The translations under genes and the position numbers were made by a program. This document shows, one piece after another, positions 18,594 through 27,330 of a DNA stretch of 64,000 nt. The stretch lies in assembly GCF_013408175.1 (NCBI RefSeq), contig NZ_JACBYW010000003.1, positions 310,001 to 374,000 of the forward strand, read 5' to 3'. Below the pieces are notes generated by a model that was not told the origin of the DNA, searched no databases, and was given only the letters and a program-made list of their open reading frames with translations. The number at the start of each line of letters is the position of its first letter. Within the stretch, counting starts at the first letter, position 1. The stretch is from Actinopolyspora biskrensis (GTDB lineage: Bacteria > Actinomycetota > Actinomycetes > Mycobacteriales > Pseudonocardiaceae).

Positions 18594-18717
18594 ACGGGAC
18601 TTCGCCGAGCCGGTTTCCGCAGGTGCTCGATCGGCGACGCCCCCGGTCTTCCTCACGCGACCTTGTGCCTTCCGAAACCCACGCCCCCTTTAGAAGCCCG
18701 CGATTGGCAGGAAATCG

Positions 18718-19134
18718 ATGTCACGAGCTACAACCGGCACGAAACGCGTTCTCAGCGTGATCGGCCTCGCGACGGCCTCGGCCACGGCCGCGCTGGCGTT
18801 CCCGCTCGCGGCCACGGCCGAAACCGCGGCGATCCCCAACTGCACCACCGTGGACGGAGTGATCCCCGCGACCTCCGGCGGCTCCCACCACTGCGTGATG
18901 GGTCCGGGCAACGGCGGCTCGCCCGTAACGGCGTTGCAGCGATCGTTGCGGAACTGCGAGGGGCAGTCCATCGCCGTGGACGGCATCTACGGCCCCGCCA
19001 CCAGCGCCGCGGTGCTGGACGTGCAGCGGCGGGCCGGGATCGCGCAGGACGGCGTGTACGGGCCCCGGACCCGTAACGCGATGCACTGGCACATCGGTGC
19101 CGACTGCGTCAGCTACCAGTACGGCTGGGGGTGA
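18718..19134 (+). CDS. Small secreted peptidoglycan-binding protein
   Basis: 138 residues: signal peptide (about 1-34, LAFPLAATAETA), then one PG_binding_1-like module (VTALQRSLRNCEG through GIYGPATSAAVLDVQRRAG, then GVYGPRTRNAMHW), with cysteines that could pair. The ATG at 18718 has AGGAAA upstream. It has no catalytic domain. The 124-base gap suggests co-transcription with the CHAP gene before it, and the modules look related, so it may derive from that gene. Confidence 0.8.
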   Translation: MSRATTGTKRVLSVIGLATASATAALAFPLAATAETAAIPNCTTVDGVIPATSGGSHHCVMGPGNGGSPVTALQRSLRNCEGQSIAVDGIYGPATSAAVLDVQRRAGIAQDGVYGPRTRNAMHWHIGADCVSYQYGWG

Positions 19135-19147
19135 CGGGAACTTTTCC

Positions 19148-19194
19148 GGTCCGGTCATCGGGGGAACTCGGTGACCGGACCCCGGCAACCGGGG
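19148..19194. terminator. Two adjacent hairpins between convergent genes
   Basis: A 10-base-arm hairpin (GGTCCGGTCA with TGACCGGACC, 19148-19181) runs into a second one (CCCCGG with CCGGGG, to 19194). It lies between the ends of the convergent genes at 19134 and 19207, the place for a bidirectional terminator. Confidence 0.75.
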
Positions 19195-19206
19195 TACCGG
19201 GCCCGG

Positions 19207-20172
19207 CTAGCCGAAGAAGACGCTGTCCCGCTGGGCCAGCAGCCGGTAGATCGTCTCCTGGATGTTCTCCCGCACCTGGTCACTCAGGTCGAACACGACC
19301 ATCGGGTCATCGGCCGCGTCCGCCCCGTACTCGACGGTGTCGATGGGCTCGCCGAACTCGATGTACCACTTGGTGGGCAACGGCACCGCGCCGAGCGCGC
19401 CCAGCTGCGGGAAGAACGGCGTCACGGGGAAGTAGGGCGTCCCGAGCAAGCGCGCCAGCGGGCGGATGTCGCCGATCTTGGGGTAGGTCTCCTCCGCCCC
19501 GACTATGGAGCAGGGCACTATCGGCACTCCGCGCCGCATGGCCGCCGAGACGAAACCGCCGCGTCCGAAACGCTGCAGTTTGTAGCGGTCCCGGAACGGT
19601 TTGCCGATCCCCTTGAACCCCTCGGGCCACACACCGACCAGTTCACCCGCGCGCAGCAGGCGCTCGGCGTCCTCGTTGCACGCGAGAGTATGCCCCGTCC
19701 GCCTGGCCAGGGAACCGATCAGCGGAGCGGCGAAAACCAGATCGGCGCCGAGCATCCGCAGGTGCCTGCCCGCCGGGTGCCGGTCGCGCAGCGCGACCGT
19801 GGTCATCAGCGCGTCCCACGGCAGCGTGCCCGAGTGGTTGGCCACCACGAGGGCCCCCGATTCGCTCGGCACGTTGTCCAGGCCGATGGCCTCCACCCGG
19901 AACCAGTTCTCGTAAACGGTCCGCAGGGCGGGCAGGAAAACCCTGTCGGTGAGTTCCCTGTCGAAACCGAACTCGTCCACTCCGTACTCGCCGAGCAGGC
20001 GCCGCCGGGCGAAGGCGAGCGCGTCGACGAGGGCTTCGTGCCAGTCGGCGTGGTCCTCCTCCGAACCCGTCCGCGCCCGGCCGCCGCCGGGACTCCCTTC
20101 CGAGCCGTCCTGCCCTCCCGCACGGGACTCTCCCCCGTCCGGGTGAAGCGGGATCACTCTCGCGTTCGTCAT
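19207..20172 (-). CDS. PlsC-type lysophospholipid acyltransferase
   Basis: 321 residues. After an acidic and Gly-rich first 40 residues, the acyltransferase fold shows the catalytic motif NHSGTLPWD (the HX4D type) and the acyl-acceptor motif WPEGFKG, followed by the RGGFVSAAMRRGVPIVPCSI block. Such enzymes add an acyl chain to lysophosphatidate or related glycerolipids at the membrane. M. tuberculosis Rv0502 sits beside the epimerase in the same way. The substrate cannot be told from sequence. Confidence 0.86.
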   Translation of the reverse strand: MTNARVIPLHPDGGESRAGGQDGSEGSPGGGRARTGSEEDHADWHEALVDALAFARRRLLGEYGVDEFGFDRELTDRVFLPALRTVYENWFRVEAIGLDNVPSESGALVVANHSGTLPWDALMTTVALRDRHPAGRHLRMLGADLVFAAPLIGSLARRTGHTLACNEDAERLLRAGELVGVWPEGFKGIGKPFRDRYKLQRFGRGGFVSAAMRRGVPIVPCSIVGAEETYPKIGDIRPLARLLGTPYFPVTPFFPQLGALGAVPLPTKWYIEFGEPIDTVEYGADAADDPMVVFDLSDQVRENIQETIYRLLAQRDSVFFG

Positions 20173-20287
20173 CGTTCCTCCCTCACAGAGCTCGTCCGGA
20201 CGATCGGCTCCCGCCCGAACCCCCGCTCACGAGACGGCGGGAGGTCCGCGCCGGACGAGCACCCGCGCGAACCGAAACGGAAAACCT

Positions 20288-21322
20288 CTACCAGCGCACC
20301 CGGGAGATCGCCCTGCCGATCTCACGTTCTGCCGCCCTGATCCGCTCGGGGGAAACCAGTGGACGCAGGTCGCGGCCGTGCACGAAATCGTCGAAGGCCT
20401 GCTGAGTGGTCCACCTCGGAACGAACCCGAACCGCTCGCGCAGCCGCGTCGTGTCCACGACGCGCCCGAAGTTCAGGAACTCCAGCTGAGCGGCGGAGAG
20501 CCCGGCGAGGTTCGTCCCGCGCAGGAAACCGGTCAACGGCGGGATCGCCGCTCCGGGGAGCGGCGTCGGCGCTCTGCCCGCTCTCCTGATCGCCTGGCCG
20601 AGCATGAGCACCCCGTCACCTCCCACGTTGAACACACCGGGGTGTTCCTCCAGGGTGGCCCGCTGCAGCACGGCGAGGGCGTCCTCCGAGTGCAGCAGCT
20701 GCAGGCGGGCGTCCCGCCCGAAGATCGTCGGCACGAGGGGGAGCGAGAAGTACCTCGTCAGGGCGGAGTCGATGCGCGGTCCGACCAGGTCGGTGAACCG
20801 CAGGACGGTTATGTCCATATCGGGACGACGCCGCCCGAGACCGCGCGCGTAGCCCTCCACCTCGACGGCATCCTTCGAATACCCGGAGGAGGGCAGGTCC
20901 TTGGGCGCGGTGTCCTCGGTGAAGACCGCGGGGTCGCGCGGGCTGGCCCCGTAGACCGCACTGGTCGACTTCACGACCAGTTTCCGCACTCGCGGGGAGC
21001 TCTGACAGGCGGCCATCAACCGCATGGTGCCCAGAACGTTCATCTCCTTGTGCACGGTGCGGGCCGGGGGCAGACCGTCCGAACCGGTCGAGACCTGCAC
21101 GACCGTGTCCACCCGCGCCTCGGAGACGATCTTGGCGATCAGCGGGTTCCTGATGTCGGCGCGCACGAACTCCGCACGTCCCATCCGGCGCGAGAGCTCC
21201 GGGGACGGCGGGACGACGTCCACCCCGAGAACTCTTCCCACGCCGGGGCTGTCGGCCAGTCTTCCGGCCAGATGCGCACCGGTGAAGCGGCTGACTCCCG
21301 TGACGAGCACGACATCCGGCAC
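20288..21322 (-). CDS. NAD-dependent nucleotide-sugar epimerase/dehydratase family protein
   Basis: 344 residues. GTG 21322 has an ideal AGGAGG seven bases before it, which rejects the longer frame to 21424. The N-terminus VVLVTGVSRFTGAHLAGRLA is an NAD-binding Rossmann motif that departs slightly from TGxxGxxG. The catalytic Tyr-Lys of the extended SDR family is probably GYSKDAVEVEGYARG. A C-terminal substrate domain follows. M. tuberculosis galE2 (Rv0501) is the positional match, but sugar specificity is not shown here. Confidence 0.85.
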   Translation of the reverse strand: MPDVVLVTGVSRFTGAHLAGRLADSPGVGRVLGVDVVPPSPELSRRMGRAEFVRADIRNPLIAKIVSEARVDTVVQVSTGSDGLPPARTVHKEMNVLGTMRLMAACQSSPRVRKLVVKSTSAVYGASPRDPAVFTEDTAPKDLPSSGYSKDAVEVEGYARGLGRRRPDMDITVLRFTDLVGPRIDSALTRYFSLPLVPTIFGRDARLQLLHSEDALAVLQRATLEEHPGVFNVGGDGVLMLGQAIRRAGRAPTPLPGAAIPPLTGFLRGTNLAGLSAAQLEFLNFGRVVDTTRLRERFGFVPRWTTQQAFDDFVHGRDLRPLVSPERIRAAEREIGRAISRVRW

Positions 21323-21519
21323 CGCCGGCCTCCTGGAAGCGTTCGACCGTCGTTCCGGGCCGGAGGTGCACCGCGCGAAGGACTCCGCAGTCCGGCCTCG
21401 CCCACGGCACCGGCCCTCCGGCAATCGTAACCCCGAAAGCGTTAACGGAGCGTGCTCACAGCTTCACTAAAAGCCGCGGGCAGCAGCAGGTTCGGTCGCC
21501 CCGGCGCGGGTACCGCCCG
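21323..21519. other. Gap between epimerase and proC (first part)
   Basis: In M. tuberculosis two tiny genes (Rv0500A, a helix-turn-helix protein, and Rv0500B, a very basic 33-residue protein) lie between proC and galE2. I looked on the minus strand for a Lys/Arg-rich small frame and a helix-turn-helix and found neither. The rest of the gap is repeat copy B. Confidence 0.45.
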
Positions 21520-21645
21520 GCACCGCCGCGGGGTCCCCCGTGGTGCTCTCGCGAGGAGGGCCCCGACGTCGTGCGGATCGCCGCTCCTGCGCCGGGGCAC
21601 CCGCTCACGAGACCGCGAGAGGTTCCGCCGGGCAACCGCCTGATC
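21520..21645 (-). repeat. Dispersed 3'-end hairpin repeat, copy B
   Basis: It shares GCACCGCCGCGGGGTCCCCC, GTGGTGCTCTCGCG, and the complementary CGCGAGAGGTTCCGCC with the other copies. It ends about 20 bases from the proC stop (21667). The CTCTCGCG and CGCGAGAG arms are intact. Confidence 0.75.
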
Positions 21646-21666
21646 AACCTGAACAGGAAATCTCAG

Positions 21667-22497
21667 TCAGTCGTCCGCCTCGGAGGGACCCGACCGGTGC
21701 TTGGCGCCCAGCTCCACGGAGCGGGAGTGGGCCGCCTCGATCGCGTCGATCAACGCGGCGCGAACCCCGTGCTTCTCCAGCTCGCGGACACCCGAGATCG
21801 TCGTACCTCCCGGAGAGGTGACTCCCTCCCGCATGATCACGGGGTGCCCCTCGCCCTCCCGGAGCATGGCGGCCGACCCCACCGCGGACTGGACGATCAG
21901 CTCGGCGGCCACCGCCCGCGGCAGGCCGAGCAGGATCCCCGCGTCGATCATCGCCTCCACCAGGTAGAAGAAATAAGCGGGCCCGGAACCGGACAGCGCG
22001 GTGACCGCGTCCTGCTGGCTCTCCGGGATGCGCACCACGCGCCCCACGCTGCCGAGCATCTCCTCCACCGTTTCGAGGTGCGAGTCGGTGGCGTGCGTAC
22101 CGGCCGAGACCGCGCTCATCGCCTCGCCGACCAGCATCGGCGTGTTCGGCATGACTCGCACGACCGGAGTCCCCGCGGCGAAGCGCCGCTCGAAAAGCTC
22201 CGTCGGCAGCCCGGCGCACAGCGTCACGACCAGCTTCTCCGGGGTGACCAGCAGGGCGATCAGCTCGAGCAGTGGCTCGATGTCCTGCGGCTTGACCGAC
22301 ACGACCAGCACGTCGGCCTGTCCCACGGCGTCGGCGATGTCCACGTTGCGGACACCGTAGCGCTCGGTCAGCTCCTCCGCGCGCTGTTGGTGGCGCTCGG
22401 TGAACAACAGCTTCTCCGTCGCGTGTCCGGCGTTGATCAGACCGGACAGCAACGACTCCCCGATCTTTCCTGCCCCGAGTACGGCGATCGTCGACAT
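21667..22497 (-). CDS. proC: Pyrroline-5-carboxylate reductase
   Basis: The last step of proline synthesis, reducing 1-pyrroline-5-carboxylate with NAD(P)H. 276 residues from ATG 22497: Rossmann motif TIAVLGAGKIGESLLSGLIN, family segment VRVMPNTPMLVGEAMSAVS, and the C-terminal signature LREGVTSPGGTTISGVRELE-like block (MREGVTSPGGTTISG). The full fold is present. It follows the TIM-barrel isomerase gene across a 181-base gap and precedes repeat copy B. The gene order agrees with mycobacteria (Rv0500). Confidence 0.94.
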   Translation of the reverse strand: MSTIAVLGAGKIGESLLSGLINAGHATEKLLFTERHQQRAEELTERYGVRNVDIADAVGQADVLVVSVKPQDIEPLLELIALLVTPEKLVVTLCAGLPTELFERRFAAGTPVVRVMPNTPMLVGEAMSAVSAGTHATDSHLETVEEMLGSVGRVVRIPESQQDAVTALSGSGPAYFFYLVEAMIDAGILLGLPRAVAAELIVQSAVGSAAMLREGEGHPVIMREGVTSPGGTTISGVRELEKHGVRAALIDAIEAAHSRSVELGAKHRSGPSEADD

Positions 22498-22678
22498 GGG
22501 ATCAGGGTGCCAGAGCGGGGCCGCACCCGAACTCGCGGTCCCGTCCACCCGGTGGGACGAACTCACCCGCAGGTGGGGCCGCTCGCGGAGGCCTTCCGGT
22601 CGAGTCGTTGGCGGGGCCGGGGTTTCCCCTTCGGCGCGGGCAGCGCCGCGACACACCACCCGAGCGGAACGACCTCCG

Positions 22679-23542
22679 TCAGACCCGCAGCGGCTCGAGG
22701 TGCAGCCTGGCGAACAGCAGGGCCTCCGCCAGTTGCGCCGCACGCTGGTCGGCCGTCCTGGCCTTCCGCGTGTTGACCTCGATGATCACCGCCCCCGTGT
22801 ACCCGCCCGAACCCAGGGTCGTGCACACCTCCGCGCAGGGCTGGGTGCCGTGCCCCGGGAGCAGGTGCTCGTCACGAGGTGCTCCCGTGCCGTCCGTCAG
22901 ATGGACGTGCGCCAGACCGTCCCCCATGCGTCTCATCAGTTCCAGCGGATCGCTCTGGGCCGCCGCCGCGTGCGAGACGTCCAGCGTGTAGTGCCGGAAA
23001 CCGGTCTCGGTCGGATCGGGCGAGGGCCGGAAGGCCGACAACCCGGCCGCCCTGTTGCCGCGCAGCCTGTCCCAGCTGTTCGGGGGCCGCACGGGGAACA
23101 TGTTCTCGACCGCGACCCGGATGCCGCTCGTCTCCTCCAGGCTCGCCACCAACTCGGCGAAGGCCTCCGCGTACCTGCGCTGCCAGCGGAACGGCGGGTG
23201 CACCACGACCGTCGAGGCCCCCAGTTCGCTCGCGGCCACCACCGCCCTGCGCAACCGCTCCTCCGGTTCGGAGGACCACACCCGCTGTGTGATCAGCAGG
23301 CACGGCGCGTGCACCGCCAGCACCGGAACCCCGTGCTGCTCGGACAGCCTGCTGAGCGCGGAGACGTCCTGGCTGGTCGCGTCCGCCCACACCATCACCT
23401 CGACACCGTCGTACCCCAGGTCGGCGGCCATCTCGAAAGCCGCCCGAACGGGCTGCGGCCATACCGACGCGCTGGAGAGCCCCACCGGCACGGCGGGCCG
23501 GTGGGGCTGGGGTGTCGCTACGCCCGGTGTTTCGCGAGTCAT
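22679..23542 (-). CDS. Sugar phosphate isomerase/epimerase-like TIM-barrel protein
   Basis: 287 residues from ATG 23542 (GGCGGGA upstream). It is a xylose-isomerase-like barrel with typical acidic and histidine metal ligands: DLGYDGVEVMVWAD, VPVLAVHAPCLLI, STVVVHPPF, RVAVENMF, HYTLDVSHAAAA, LAHVHLTDG and VIIEVNTRK, roughly one ligand per strand. The reaction is unknown. M. tuberculosis Rv0498 is the positional counterpart next to Rv0497. Confidence 0.83.
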   Translation of the reverse strand: MTRETPGVATPQPHRPAVPVGLSSASVWPQPVRAAFEMAADLGYDGVEVMVWADATSQDVSALSRLSEQHGVPVLAVHAPCLLITQRVWSSEPEERLRRAVVAASELGASTVVVHPPFRWQRRYAEAFAELVASLEETSGIRVAVENMFPVRPPNSWDRLRGNRAAGLSAFRPSPDPTETGFRHYTLDVSHAAAAQSDPLELMRRMGDGLAHVHLTDGTGAPRDEHLLPGHGTQPCAEVCTTLGSGGYTGAVIIEVNTRKARTADQRAAQLAEALLFARLHLEPLRV

Positions 23543-23710
23543 GTCCCGCCAAACTCGATTACTGGAACGAACGGGGAGCGGCCCGTGCGGCCGCGGGATC
23601 GACGGAGCGGTCGAATCGGTCCGCCCCCGGAACAACCGGCCCGGAAGGAGCCCCGGCGCACCGGCACCGCTCCGAGCACCATCCGTTCGGACGACGCGTG
23701 TCGATCACTT

Positions 23711-25294
23711 TCAGTGTCCCACCAGCAGCAGAGCGACCGGCGAGACGGTGCACGCCAGACCGACCAGCACCGACAACAGAATGGTCTGCAGATCATCGGT
23801 ACGCAAGACTTTGCGGGCCCCCAGCACGAGAGCACCGGTGAAAGCCAGCGCGGCGGCGAGCGCGGGCAACGGGAGCTCGCGCCACAACCAGCGGAAACCG
23901 ATCCAGACCAATCCTCCTGCCAGCAACCCGCCCAGGGTCTGCCCCGCGAGCACCACCCAGTCCATCGCCCTGGACCGCCCGACGTCCTCCGGATCCGCGG
24001 ATTCCGAGTCGATGTCCGCGTCCTCGTTCTCCAGCCCCGCAGGCAGCGAACGCTCCGCGCTCTCGTCGAGGTCGTCCTCGTCGGCGTACTCCGAGTCGTC
24101 CGCTCCCCCGAGCTCCTCGCGGTGGGACGCGCCGTCGACCTCACCGTAGAGGTCAGCGGCGTCGGCGAACGGATCCTCGTCCGGTTCCTCGGCGGCGTAG
24201 TAGGCGTCCTCGTAGGGATCCGGGGCGGCCTCGACGCCGGAGGAGTCCCGGGCGGGCTGCTCCTCCGGGATCTCCGGGTACTCCAGCAGAGTGGTTCCGT
24301 CCCCGTCGGTCATCTCCGGATCGGCGGAGGGGGCGGAGGCAACCGCAGGAGCCGCGGGAGGGGTGCTCACGGGCGGGAACCGTTCGGTGGACTGCTCGTG
24401 CACCACGGAGGCCGCCGCCTCCGGCTGACGAGGGGATTCCCCACCGGCCCCCGCCGCGCCGCCCGCGGTTTCCGCACCGGAGGCCGCCCCGCTCGGAGCG
24501 GCGCTGCCCGCGGGCAGCGCCCCACCTCCCGGCTCGGCCGCGGGCAGCGGCGGCTGTTGAGCCGTGACCTCGGTGTCCACGGCCGATCCGTCCGGTTCGT
24601 GCCCGGTCGTCGGCCGCCCCTCGGGGGCCTCCCCGGCTCGGGTGTCCCGTTCCGCCGGGGGGAGCTGTCCCTCCTGCTGCTGCGGAGCCGCCCAGTTCCC
24701 CTGGTCCGCTCCCTGCTGGGTGGTCGTCCGGTCGGTCCCCTGAGTGGTGGCGCCCCGGTTCTCCTCGGCGGGAGGACGCCGGTCGTTCCCCTCCGGGGAA
24801 GCACCCTCCGCGGGAGCCGCGCCCGCCTGCCCGGAGTCACGGGGACGCACCACCGGTGCCTCCCGTCCCCGCACCCGCTGCGCGGGGCCGCTCTGCTCCG
24901 GGGAGAACCGGACCCCCATCGCTCCGGAGGAGCCCGGTTGAGCCGCGGCCGGGGGACCCTGCGGAGGAGCCGCGGAGGAGCCGGACACCGACCTCCTGGA
25001 GGCTTCCGGAGCGGGCTCGGCGTGCGTCTCCCCCGTGGCCGGTTCCGCCGGGGCCTGCCCGCTCGCCCCCTGATCGGAGGATTCCGGCACCTCGTCGTCG
25101 GCGTCCTCCACGGGAAGCATGCGCCCGCTGTCCGAGTTGACCCTCTCGATGATCGCCTGGGGAGCCGTTTCGGACGGGTCCTCGGCACGCCTGCGCCTGC
25201 GGCGTGAGCCGCGCTGCGCGCCACCGCCGTGTTCGGCCAGCAGTTCCGCGACGGTGCGCTGGCTCGGGTCCTTGGACCCACTGTCACGACTCAT
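23711..25294 (-). CDS. Long disordered protein with C-terminal membrane domain
   Basis: 527 residues. The first 25 (SRDSGSKDPSQRTVAELLAE) and the Arg-rich run after them are conserved-looking. Then come about 370 residues rich in Pro, Ala, Glu, Gly, Gln and Ser with acidic patches, very likely disordered. The last 80 contain three hydrophobic segments (WVVLAGQTLGGLLAGGLVW; LALAAALAFTGALVLGA-like; LLSVLVGLACTVSPVALLL). M. tuberculosis Rv0497 is a short version next to ppx with the same VAEL-type start. The function is unknown; an envelope-linked role is a guess. Confidence 0.78.
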   Translation of the reverse strand: MSRDSGSKDPSQRTVAELLAEHGGGAQRGSRRRRRRAEDPSETAPQAIIERVNSDSGRMLPVEDADDEVPESSDQGASGQAPAEPATGETHAEPAPEASRRSVSGSSAAPPQGPPAAAQPGSSGAMGVRFSPEQSGPAQRVRGREAPVVRPRDSGQAGAAPAEGASPEGNDRRPPAEENRGATTQGTDRTTTQQGADQGNWAAPQQQEGQLPPAERDTRAGEAPEGRPTTGHEPDGSAVDTEVTAQQPPLPAAEPGGGALPAGSAAPSGAASGAETAGGAAGAGGESPRQPEAAASVVHEQSTERFPPVSTPPAAPAVASAPSADPEMTDGDGTTLLEYPEIPEEQPARDSSGVEAAPDPYEDAYYAAEEPDEDPFADAADLYGEVDGASHREELGGADDSEYADEDDLDESAERSLPAGLENEDADIDSESADPEDVGRSRAMDWVVLAGQTLGGLLAGGLVWIGFRWLWRELPLPALAAALAFTGALVLGARKVLRTDDLQTILLSVLVGLACTVSPVALLLVGH

Positions 25295-25354
25295 CGACTC
25301 CACCGTGCCCCGTGCTAGATCTCGCGTCCAGTTGACTCCGCGATCGCGCGGCTG

Positions 25355-26344
25355 TCACCCAGTATCGTCCCCTGCGATTGTCGACGGTGCGCTCAGGCCG
25401 TCCTCGGGCCCGTCGGCAACGTCGGCCCGGTCCAGGCGCCGCAGGATCACTCCCTCGCGCAGCGCCCACGGACAGATCTCGACCTCGGACAGCCCCAGCG
25501 CCCGCAGCACCCCCTCGGCCACCAGCCCGCCGCTCGCGAGCTGATGCGCCCGTGCGCTGCTCACCCCGTCCAACGAGGCCAGGTCGGCCGTGGAGATCCT
25601 CGTGACGAAGGCGAGCAGCTGGTTCAACGCCGCGGAGGTGAGGGTCCGGCGCACTCGCGGGCCCGCGGAGGCGGCGGCCGCACCGCTCAGCCTGGCCAAC
25701 GAGCGGAAGGTCTTGGAGGTCGCCACGACCTTGTCCGGGTGGTCGAACTCCCGGAACCGGCGAGCCGCCTCGGCCAGTTGGTCGTCGATCCACTCCCGCA
25801 GCCGCTCGACCTCCGCACGACGCGGCGGGTCCTCCGCGGACCAGACACGCCCGACGTGGCCTGCTCCGAGCGGCAACGAGACCGCCGTGTCCGGTTGTTC
25901 GTCGACGCCGAGGGCCATCTCCAGCGAACCTCCCCCGATGTCGAGCACGAGGAGGTTACCGGCCGACCAGCCGTACCAGCGTCTGGCCGCGAGGAAGGTG
26001 AGGCGGGCCTCGTCGACGCCCGAGAGGACCCGCAGCTCGACCCCGGTCCGCTCCCGGACCCGCTCCAGGACCGCTGTTGCGTTGTCCGCCCGGCGGATGG
26101 CCGAGGTCGCGAAGCCCACGAGCTCGGCGCACCCGAGCTCCAGCGCCGACTTCCGCGCGGCTTCGACGCTGCTCGTCAGCTCCGCGACGGCGGGCTCGGA
26201 CAGTGTTCCGGAGGCGTCGATCCGCTCGGACAGCCGCAACACGGTCTTCTCGGACGTCATCGGTGTCGGATGCGCACCGCGGTACGCATCCACCACCAAC
26301 AAGTGAACGGTATTCGACCCCACGTCGAGCACCCCTAGGCGCAT
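25355..26344 (-). CDS. ppx: Exopolyphosphatase / Ppx-GppA family phosphatase
   Basis: An ASKHA-fold enzyme of polyphosphate or (p)ppGpp metabolism. 329 residues start MRLGVLDVGSNTVHLLVVDA (phosphate-1 motif), followed by VGFATSAIRRADN and the second motif LLVLDIGGGSLEMALG. This is the length of the single-domain actinobacterial type, lacking the C-terminal HD domain. M. tuberculosis ppx1 (Rv0496) is close by regX3 in the same way. Linkage to the phosphate-responsive SenX3-RegX3 pair makes a phosphate role plausible. Confidence 0.9.
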   Translation of the reverse strand: MRLGVLDVGSNTVHLLVVDAYRGAHPTPMTSEKTVLRLSERIDASGTLSEPAVAELTSSVEAARKSALELGCAELVGFATSAIRRADNATAVLERVRERTGVELRVLSGVDEARLTFLAARRWYGWSAGNLLVLDIGGGSLEMALGVDEQPDTAVSLPLGAGHVGRVWSAEDPPRRAEVERLREWIDDQLAEAARRFREFDHPDKVVATSKTFRSLARLSGAAAASAGPRVRRTLTSAALNQLLAFVTRISTADLASLDGVSSARAHQLASGGLVAEGVLRALGLSEVEICPWALREGVILRRLDRADVADGPEDGLSAPSTIAGDDTG

Positions 26345-26473
26345 GGGGCCAACCTACCGTTCCCGAGGAAACGACGAGAGCGTGCCGAGAAGAAGGGCCC
26401 GGGCGGATCCGAGCGCTCGCCCGATCGAACCGGTCGTCAGATAATCGGATGAGCGACGCCGGTCGCTTGTATC

Positions 26474-26640
26474 CACCTGCGCAGCGGGCGCCGCCGCGGG
26501 TTCTCCCGTGGTGCTCTCGCGAGAGACGGTCCCGACGCCGTGTAGGTGCCTACCCGACGTCGGGGGCCCCGCGACGAGAGCCCACGATAGGTTCCGCCAC
26601 CCGCACCGCCACGCGAACCGGGCCGCCGCCCCTCCGAGAA
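26474..26640 (-). repeat. Dispersed 3'-end hairpin repeat, copy C
   Basis: Its right end abuts the regX3 stop codon at 26641. It contains CGCCGCCGCGGGTTCTCCCG, GTGGTGCTCTCGCGAG, CCCGAC paired with GTCGGG, CGAGAG, and GGTTCCGCCACCCGCACCGC. The outer arms are shorter (CTCTCG/CGAGAG) than in copies B, D and E, but the pairing is kept. Confidence 0.78.
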
Positions 26641-27330
26641 TCAGGTCTCGAACTTGTACCCCAGCCCGCGCACCGTGAGCAGATGACGCGGATCGGTGGG
26701 GTCCGGTTCCAGCTTGGAACGCAGCCGCTTGATGTGGACGTCGAGCGTCTTGGTGTCCCCGACGTAGTCGGCTCCCCACACCCGGTCGATCAGCTGACTC
26801 CTCGTCAGCACCCGTCCGACGTTGCGCAGCAGGTACTCCAGCAGGTCGAACTCCTTGAGCGGAAGCCCGACCTCCTCACCGGAGACCGTGACCACGTGCC
26901 GCTCCACGTCCATGCGCACCGGCCCCGCCTCCAGCGTCTGGCCGGCCGGGGAAGGTTCCTCGGTCTCTCCACCGTGCCGCCGCAGCACCGCCCGCACCCG
27001 CGCGGTGAGCTCCCGAGCCGAATAGGGCTTGGTGACGTAGTCGTCGGCACCCAGCTCCAGACCGACGACCTTGTCGATCTCGGCGTCCCTGGCCGTCACC
27101 ATGATCACCGGGACGGAGGAGCGCTGCCTGATCTCCTTGCACACGTCCGTTCCGCTCATCCCGGGCAGCATCAGGTCGAGCAGCACGATGTCGGCGCCGT
27201 TGCGTTCGAAATCCTCCAGAGCCTCCTGGCCCGTAGTGGCCACGGATGCCGTGAATCCCTCCTTGCGGAGCATGAAAGCCAGTGGGTCGGCGAAGGACTC
27301 CTCGTCCTCCACGATCAGCACCCTGGTCAC
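26641..27330 (-). CDS. regX3: Two-component response regulator RegX3
   Basis: 229 residues, OmpR/PhoB class. Receiver domain: acidic pair Glu8-Asp9, phosphorylation site Asp52 in IVLLDLMLPG, Thr79, Lys101 in YVTKPYS. A winged-helix output domain fills the second half, ending LLTVRGLGYKFET. It is coupled to senX3 by a GTGA overlap. In mycobacteria SenX3-RegX3 responds to phosphate starvation and controls pst and other genes; the same role is inferred here, helped by the nearby ppx and the direct repeats upstream of senX3. Confidence 0.94.
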   Translation of the reverse strand: MTRVLIVEDEESFADPLAFMLRKEGFTASVATTGQEALEDFERNGADIVLLDLMLPGMSGTDVCKEIRQRSSVPVIMVTARDAEIDKVVGLELGADDYVTKPYSARELTARVRAVLRRHGGETEEPSPAGQTLEAGPVRMDVERHVVTVSGEEVGLPLKEFDLLEYLLRNVGRVLTRSQLIDRVWGADYVGDTKTLDVHIKRLRSKLEPDPTDPRHLLTVRGLGYKFET

